From: Mycobacterium spongiae
Lineage (GTDB): Bacteria > Actinomycetota > Actinomycetes > Mycobacteriales > Mycobacteriaceae
Length of the DNA: 64,000 bases
NCBI RefSeq assembly: GCF_018278905.1
Contig: NZ_CP046600.1
Location: 2,046,001-2,110,000, forward strand
Direction of reading: 5' to 3'
Below the pieces are notes generated by a model. It was not told where the DNA came from and did not search any database. It saw only the letters and a list, made by a program, of their open reading frames with translations. Of this stretch, positions 59,846 to 64,000 are shown in pieces; position 1 is the stretch's first letter, and every line of letters begins with the position of its first letter. The translations under genes were made by a program, and so were the position numbers.

Positions 59846-60004
59846 CAGCGCCGCGAGGTTACCGCTGGCCCCGCCGTTGCCGCCGTTGCCGATCAGCACG
59901 GCGCTGCCGCCGAGCCACCGGATCCACCCGCCCCACTCAAGTCCCGCGCCAAGTCCGCCGGAGCTGCTCCCGAACCCGCCGCTCCCGGCGACGGAGAACG
60001 ACAA
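59846..60004 (-). pseudogene. PGRS-like fragment at the fadD9 duplication junction
   Basis: Minus-strand [20 protein letters not shown] then [17 protein letters not shown] resembles the linker/PGRS part of a PE or PPE protein, joined out of context to sequence leading into the fadD9 fragment. The region 59666-60097 otherwise shows no recognisable gene; 59666-59845 matches nothing I can name. Confidence 0.5.
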
Positions 60005-60097
60005 CCTGGCGTCGCGCCCCGGCCTCCGGCGCAGTAGTCACCCGGCACGCAGTCGCAGCACTGCACAGATGGCGGGCGTGATCCCAGCCTCGCGGCC

Positions 60098-62692
60098 CTA
60101 CCCCAGGCCGTTGAGCCCGTCTTCGCCCACCAGCAGCCCGCTGGTGCCGCCAGCGCCGGCGCTGCCCGAGGTCGGCCCGGTTCCCCCGTTCCCGCCGTTC
60201 CCGCCGTTGCCAATCAGCATGGCGCCGCCGCCGATCCCGCCACCCCCGCCGGTAGCGTTGGCAGATTCTCCGCCGGCGCCGCCGGAACCGCCGGAACCGA
60301 ACAGCTGGCCACCGGTTCCTCCGGTCCCGCCGTCACCGCCGGGGTCAGTACGAGCGATGCCGCCGGCCCCGCCGGCCCCGCCAGCACCCAACAAGCCGGC
60401 GTTGCCGCCGGCCCCGCCGGCCCCGCCAGCCCCGACAATGACTGCACGGGCGAGGCCGCCGGCGCCACCGGCGCCGCCATCGCCCAGCAAGCCGGCGTTG
60501 CCGCCGGCCCCGCCGGCACCCCCGGCGCCACCGACGCTGTATCCGCCGGCGCCCCCGGTGCCCCCGGTGCCGAACAACAGCCCGGCATCGCCGCCGTCGC
60601 CGCCCGCAGCTCCGCCGCCAGTTTGGCCGACTCCGCCCGTGCCGCCGGCCCCGCCGGGGCCGCCCAGCAGCCCGGCATCGCCGCCAAGGCCACCCGCGCC
60701 GCCGCCGGCGAAACCGAACCCGCCGGTGCCGCCGTCGCCGCCGCCGGCACCGACCAGACCGGCCAATACTCCGCCGGTACCGCCGGCGCCACCGGCTCCG
60801 CCGACCCCGCCGACGCCGGGAGCGCCCGCGCCGCCGTCTCCGCCGGCACCGCCGCCGCCCAGCAGCCCACCGGCCCCACCGGCCCCGCCGACACCGCCGA
60901 TCCCGTTGGCGCCCGAGGTGAACCCGCCGGCTCCACCTATTCCGCCGCTGCCCGACAGCCACCCCCCAGCTCCGCCGGCCCCGCCGGCTCCGCCGTCACC
61001 CGCCGATGCGCTGCCCCCAGTGCCGCCGGTGCCACCAGCACCCCAGAGCCCAGCGGTCCCGCCGGCACCGCCGGGCGAACCCGAGTCGAGGGCAGCGGAC
61101 CCGCCGGCTCCGCCGTCGCCGAGCAGCCAGCCACCGGGTGTGCCAGCGGCGCCGCTGCCGGCTGCGCCTGGGGTGCCGTTGGCGATCAGTGGGCGTCCGG
61201 TCAGCGCCTGGGTCGGTTCGTTGATCGCGGCCAGTGCCTGTTGTTGCAGGGTGTGCAGCGGTGAGGTGCTTACCGGGGCGTTGAATCCGTCGGCACCGAT
61301 CAGCAGCCCGCTGATGCCGCCGACTCCGGTAGCGCCATCGGTCGTGCCGGTTCCGCCGATGCCGGCGTTGCCGCCGTTACCGGTGAGTACGGCGTTGCCG
61401 CCGTTCCCGCCGTTGCCGGCGGTCCCGCCGGCCGCGCCACCGGCACCTCCGGCGCCGCCGTTACCGAACAGCAGACCGCCCTGGCCGCCGGTCCCGCCGG
61501 TACCTCCGTCGCCATTCACACTGGATCCGCCGGTTCCGCCGACGCCGCCGTCACCCAGCCAGCCCGCCGTGCCGCCACCCCCGCCAGCCCCGCCGAGACC
61601 AACAGTGCTGTCTCCGCCGGCGCCACCGCTACCGCCGCTGGAGAACAACAGTCCGGCATTGCCGCCATTGCCGCCGGCCCCAGCCGCGGTCGCCCCGCCA
61701 TTTCCGCCATTCCCGCCGGCGCCGCCGGCACCCAACAGCAGGCCGCCGTCCCCACCGCCCCCGCCATTCCCGGCCGTTCCGCCGCCTCCGCTGAAACCGC
61801 CGTCCCCGCCGGCCCCGCCAGCGCCCAGGAGGCCCCCGTTGCCGCCGGCCCCGCCGACCCCAGCGGTGGCGCCGCCGACCCCGCCGTCACCGCCGTCGCC
61901 TCCGCCATTGCCGATCAGCCCTGCCAGCAGCCCACCGGTTCCGCCGGCCCCGCCGTGTCCGCCGATCGCGCCGCCACCGCCGCCACGTCCGCCTACTCCG
62001 CCCGTCCCGCCAGATCCCAGCAACCCGCCCGCGCCGCCGGCCCCGCCCGCTCCGCCGACCCCGCCGCCAGACACCACGTCCCCGCCGGCCCCGCCGGCCC
62101 CGCCGGTACCCCACAGCCAGCCGCCCACCCCACCGGCCCCGCCGGAACCGCTATCTGCTCCCGATGAGCTGCCACCGGCGCCGCCTGCCCCGCCGGAACC
62201 GAACAACCCCGCCGCGCCGCCGGCACCACCGTTTTGGCCGGCTGCACCGGACCCGCCGGCTCCACCATTGCCCAGAAGCCACCCGCCTGGAGCGCCAGCG
62301 GCTCCGGTCCCGGGGGCTCCGTTGGCGCCGTTGCCGATCAGTGGCCGCCCGGTCAACGCCAGAACCGGCGCATTGATAGCGGCCAGCAGCGGCTCGGCGA
62401 CCGAGGCCGCGTTGGCGGCCTCGGCGGCCCCATAGGCTCCGGCGCCGGCGGTCAAGGTTTGTACGAACTGGGCATGAAACGCCGCTGCCTGCGTGCTGAT
62501 CGCCTGATAGGTCTGGGCGTGGCGGGAAAACAGCGCGGCAATCGCCGCTGAGACTTCGTCTTCGGCGGCGGTCAGGATGTTCGTCGTCGGGGTGGCTGCG
62601 GCCGAGGTGGCCGTACTCAGGGTCGAGGCGATGGCGGCCAAATCCGTTGCGGCGGCGCCCAGCATCTCCGGCGCCGCGACCACATACCCCAT
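60098..62692 (-). CDS. PE_PGRS protein with two GRPLI-PGRS modules, array member 6
   Basis: 864 residues from ATG 62692, with AGGAGG 7 bases upstream. PE domain [20 protein letters not shown], then [20 protein letters not shown] and a PGRS module ending [17 protein letters not shown] second linker, [20 protein letters not shown] followed by [13 protein letters not shown], opens a second PGRS module ending [17 protein letters not shown]. So the linker and repeat part is present twice after a single PE domain. It lies between the two copies of the fadD9 3' region. Confidence 0.92.
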   Translation of the reverse strand: MGYVVAAPEMLGAAATDLAAIASTLSTATSAAATPTTNILTAAEDEVSAAIAALFSRHAQTYQAISTQAAAFHAQFVQTLTAGAGAYGAAEAANAASVAEPLLAAINAPVLALTGRPLIGNGANGAPGTGAAGAPGGWLLGNGGAGGSGAAGQNGGAGGAAGLFGSGGAGGAGGSSSGADSGSGGAGGVGGWLWGTGGAGGAGGDVVSGGGVGGAGGAGGAGGLLGSGGTGGVGGRGGGGGAIGGHGGAGGTGGLLAGLIGNGGGDGGDGGVGGATAGVGGAGGNGGLLGAGGAGGDGGFSGGGGTAGNGGGGGDGGLLLGAGGAGGNGGNGGATAAGAGGNGGNAGLLFSSGGSGGAGGDSTVGLGGAGGGGGTAGWLGDGGVGGTGGSSVNGDGGTGGTGGQGGLLFGNGGAGGAGGAAGGTAGNGGNGGNAVLTGNGGNAGIGGTGTTDGATGVGGISGLLIGADGFNAPVSTSPLHTLQQQALAAINEPTQALTGRPLIANGTPGAAGSGAAGTPGGWLLGDGGAGGSAALDSGSPGGAGGTAGLWGAGGTGGTGGSASAGDGGAGGAGGAGGWLSGSGGIGGAGGFTSGANGIGGVGGAGGAGGLLGGGGAGGDGGAGAPGVGGVGGAGGAGGTGGVLAGLVGAGGGDGGTGGFGFAGGGAGGLGGDAGLLGGPGGAGGTGGVGQTGGGAAGGDGGDAGLLFGTGGTGGAGGYSVGGAGGAGGAGGNAGLLGDGGAGGAGGLARAVIVGAGGAGGAGGNAGLLGAGGAGGAGGIARTDPGGDGGTGGTGGQLFGSGGSGGAGGESANATGGGGGIGGGAMLIGNGGNGGNGGTGPTSGSAGAGGTSGLLVGEDGLNGLG

Positions 62693-62839
62693 GTGGCACC
62701 TCCTGGTTGGTGGGAGCGCACCCGAGTGGCGTCCGCGGGAACGCGCGCCGAGGGGCCAATTCGAACACATCACCGGGCGAACATTCCGGGTTTTCGGCGA
62801 ACTACTGCGCGGCTGCTTCTCAACGCGCGCGCTTGGACC

Positions 62840-62992
62840 GCGATTGTTGTGCGGCAGTCTGGATACCCAACATCTCAGCGTGGGAACGCCTGAAATCCTG
62901 CGAGACGTGCAGCGGTCGGTCCGGGAGACCTAGAGAAGTGCTCGGATCGATCATCGCAGCTAGCCGCCGAACACGACCGTACGGCGCGCCGA
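62840..62992. repeat. Dispersed noncoding block, copy C
   Basis: Starts GCGATTGTTGTGCGGCA and follows copy A (43456-43605) to ...TAGCCGCCGAACACGACCGT. It lies in the 457-base gap 62693-63149 with the PE_PGRS end fragment; no gene is seen in the gap. Confidence 0.75.
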
Positions 62993-63000
62993 GAGTGCGG

Positions 63001-63102
63001 CGGGGCGGTCCCGGGAGGGGGAGTCCTATCGTTGGCCCCGGCGAAACCGGGAGCCCCGGGGACGGCCCCACCGGCCCCGACGGCACCAGCGGTAGTGGCT
63101 GA
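63001..63102 (+). pseudogene. 3' end fragment of a rightward PE_PGRS gene
   Basis: Aligns with the last bases of array member 5: GGGAGTCCTATCGT occurs in both, followed by a CCCCACCGGCCCC block and a shared GGTAGTGGCTGA stop. Nothing of the gene remains upstream. Part of the duplicated segment, so a rightward PE_PGRS gene once faced fadD9 here. Confidence 0.75.
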
Positions 63103-64000
63103 ATCCGCTGGTCCAGTTAGCGCGGCGCCGTCCTGGCGGCCCTAACCCCTCACAACAGTCCGAGCAGGCGCAGATCGCTGACGTACTTGGCGATGATCGG
63201 CGGCGAGAGGTGCGGAATGTCCTTGTCCGGACCGATCTTCGCGTCCTGCACGGCCCTGCGGAACCGCGCTGTGGGAGCCACCGACCCGCGCACCGGCTTC
63301 TCCGGCGTGCGGTAGTTGTGTAACAGCGGCAACAACGACGCATGGCGCTGCCGTTCCGGCAGGGCGCGCAGGGTGGTCTCGAAGCGCGTCAGCCAGTCAC
63401 CGTAGTCGGCGATCCGCTGGATCGAGCACCCGGCGACGGCGGGGTCGATCAACCAGTCGACGAATTCGTCGAGTCCGATGCCGTCGTCATAGGGGTTCAT
63501 CACGTGGTAGGTGGCGAACCCGTCCCCGATCTGGGCGCCGAGTGTCGAGATTGCCTCGGCGATGAACTCGACGGGAAGGCCGTCGTAGTGCGCGCGTTGC
63601 CGGTTGCCCGCCGCGTCCAGCTCGTAGAACGAGCCCGGTGCGATGCCCGTGGCCACCAGGCTCAGCATCATCCGGGTGAACATGTCCGGCACGTTGAGCT
63701 GACCCGCATAGGTGGTATCGGCTAGGATCATGTCGCAGCGAAACACCGTAACCGGCAGGCCGCAGAGGTCGTGGGCCTCGCGCAGCAGCACCTCGCCGGC
63801 CCACTTGCTGTTGCCGTAGCCGTTGGCGTAGTTGTCGTCGATCCTGCGGGTTGCGCTGATGGCCCTGATGTCGGCGTCCTCGGTGAACGCTGACGGGGGG
63901 ATCTGGTCGGCGACGCCGATCGTCGAGGTGTAGGTGTAGGGCTTGACCTTCGTGGTGAGCGCCAGTCGCAGCAACTCGGCGGTGCCCAGCACGTTCGGGC
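63089..64000. repeat. Segmental duplication, right copy
   Basis: Matches 58894-59665; contains the 168 bases (about 63423-63590) that the left copy has lost. Runs off the window. Confidence 0.92.
63150..64000 (-). CDS. fadD9: Carboxylic acid reductase FadD9, C-terminal part, truncated by window edge
   Basis: The last about 283 residues of a FadD9-type enzyme, which has adenylation, phosphopantetheine carrier and NADPH thioester-reductase domains and reduces acids to aldehydes. The part seen is the reductase domain: the active-site Tyr-Lys pair in [61 protein letters not shown], and the C-terminal [20 protein letters not shown]. No defects within the visible part. M. tuberculosis also has fadD9 beside PE_PGRS44 and ruvB (recalled), so this is the native locus and the left fragment is the copy. 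Confidence 0.93.
   Translation of the reverse strand, partial: PNVLGTAELLRLALTTKVKPYTYTSTIGVADQIPPSAFTEDADIRAISATRRIDDNYANGYGNSKWAGEVLLREAHDLCGLPVTVFRCDMILADTTYAGQLNVPDMFTRMMLSLVATGIAPGSFYELDAAGNRQRAHYDGLPVEFIAEAISTLGAQIGDGFATYHVMNPYDDGIGLDEFVDWLIDPAVAGCSIQRIADYGDWLTRFETTLRALPERQRHASLLPLLHNYRTPEKPVRGSVAPTARFRRAVQDAKIGPDKDIPHLSPPIIAKYVSDLRLLGLL

Noticed and set aside
58955..60004. A single 349-residue protein combining PGRS-like and FadD9 sequence
   Set aside because: The frame is open by chance across a duplication junction; the middle part is out of frame with any known protein and the enzyme part is deleted, so pseudogene calls are used.

Overview
The window comes from a slow-growing Mycobacterium close to the M. 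tuberculosis / M. marinum / M. kansasii group. Supporting signs are the very high G+C, GTG/TTG starts, five full-length PE_PGRS genes, a PPE gene, mycobacterial PIM-lipid genes, and a gene order that follows M. tuberculosis Rv2623 back to Rv2590 (the window is the reverse complement of the M. tuberculosis numbering). Rv names are recalled from memory and were not searched.

Layout. 1-2157: a truncated TetR regulator, a Rieske oxygenase and a DUF1801 protein in one direction. 2192-3085: tandem universal stress protein (Rv2623-like). 3403-10328: two tandem giant regulators (class III cyclase-like domain, NTPase, long helical region, LuxR helix-turn-helix) followed by the collapsed relic of a third. 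10366-15389: membrane nitroreductase, methyltransferase, small membrane protein, cupin, winged-helix regulator, DoxX protein and DUF1990 protein. 15455-17090: aldo/keto reductase and hotdog thioesterase. 17215-23808: thrS, HIT phosphorylase, pgsA1, patA, pimA and a Nudix gene, which overlap or nearly touch; the middle genes make phosphatidylinositol mannosides. 23793-25601: PPE protein with a PE-PPE hydrolase domain. 25824-30001: pyridoxal phosphate genes (pdxH; pdxS-tesB2-pdxT) and a YebC regulator. 30010-34864: GAP-family membrane protein and three tandem PucR-type regulators. 34982-39340: membrane spermidine synthase-like protein with DUF350, DUF4247, DUF2617 and two DUF4178 genes. 39450-41675: LexA box and ruvCAB. 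41697-64000: PE_PGRS array with a fourth PucR regulator, an IS256-type transposase relic, and two copies of the fadD9 (carboxylic acid reductase) 3' end, the left one broken.

The conserved core (PIM synthesis, PLP synthesis, ruvCAB, speE cluster) is ordinary for the genus. The unusual part is the repeated lineage-specific expansion between core blocks: cyclase-NTPase-LuxR genes, PucR genes, a second DUF4178 gene, and a PE_PGRS array built by segmental duplication and decay. At the points where M. tuberculosis carries VapBC toxin-antitoxin pairs (as I recall), this window has paralogous regulators or a duplicated membrane gene instead. I see no tRNA, rRNA, CRISPR array or intact insertion sequence.
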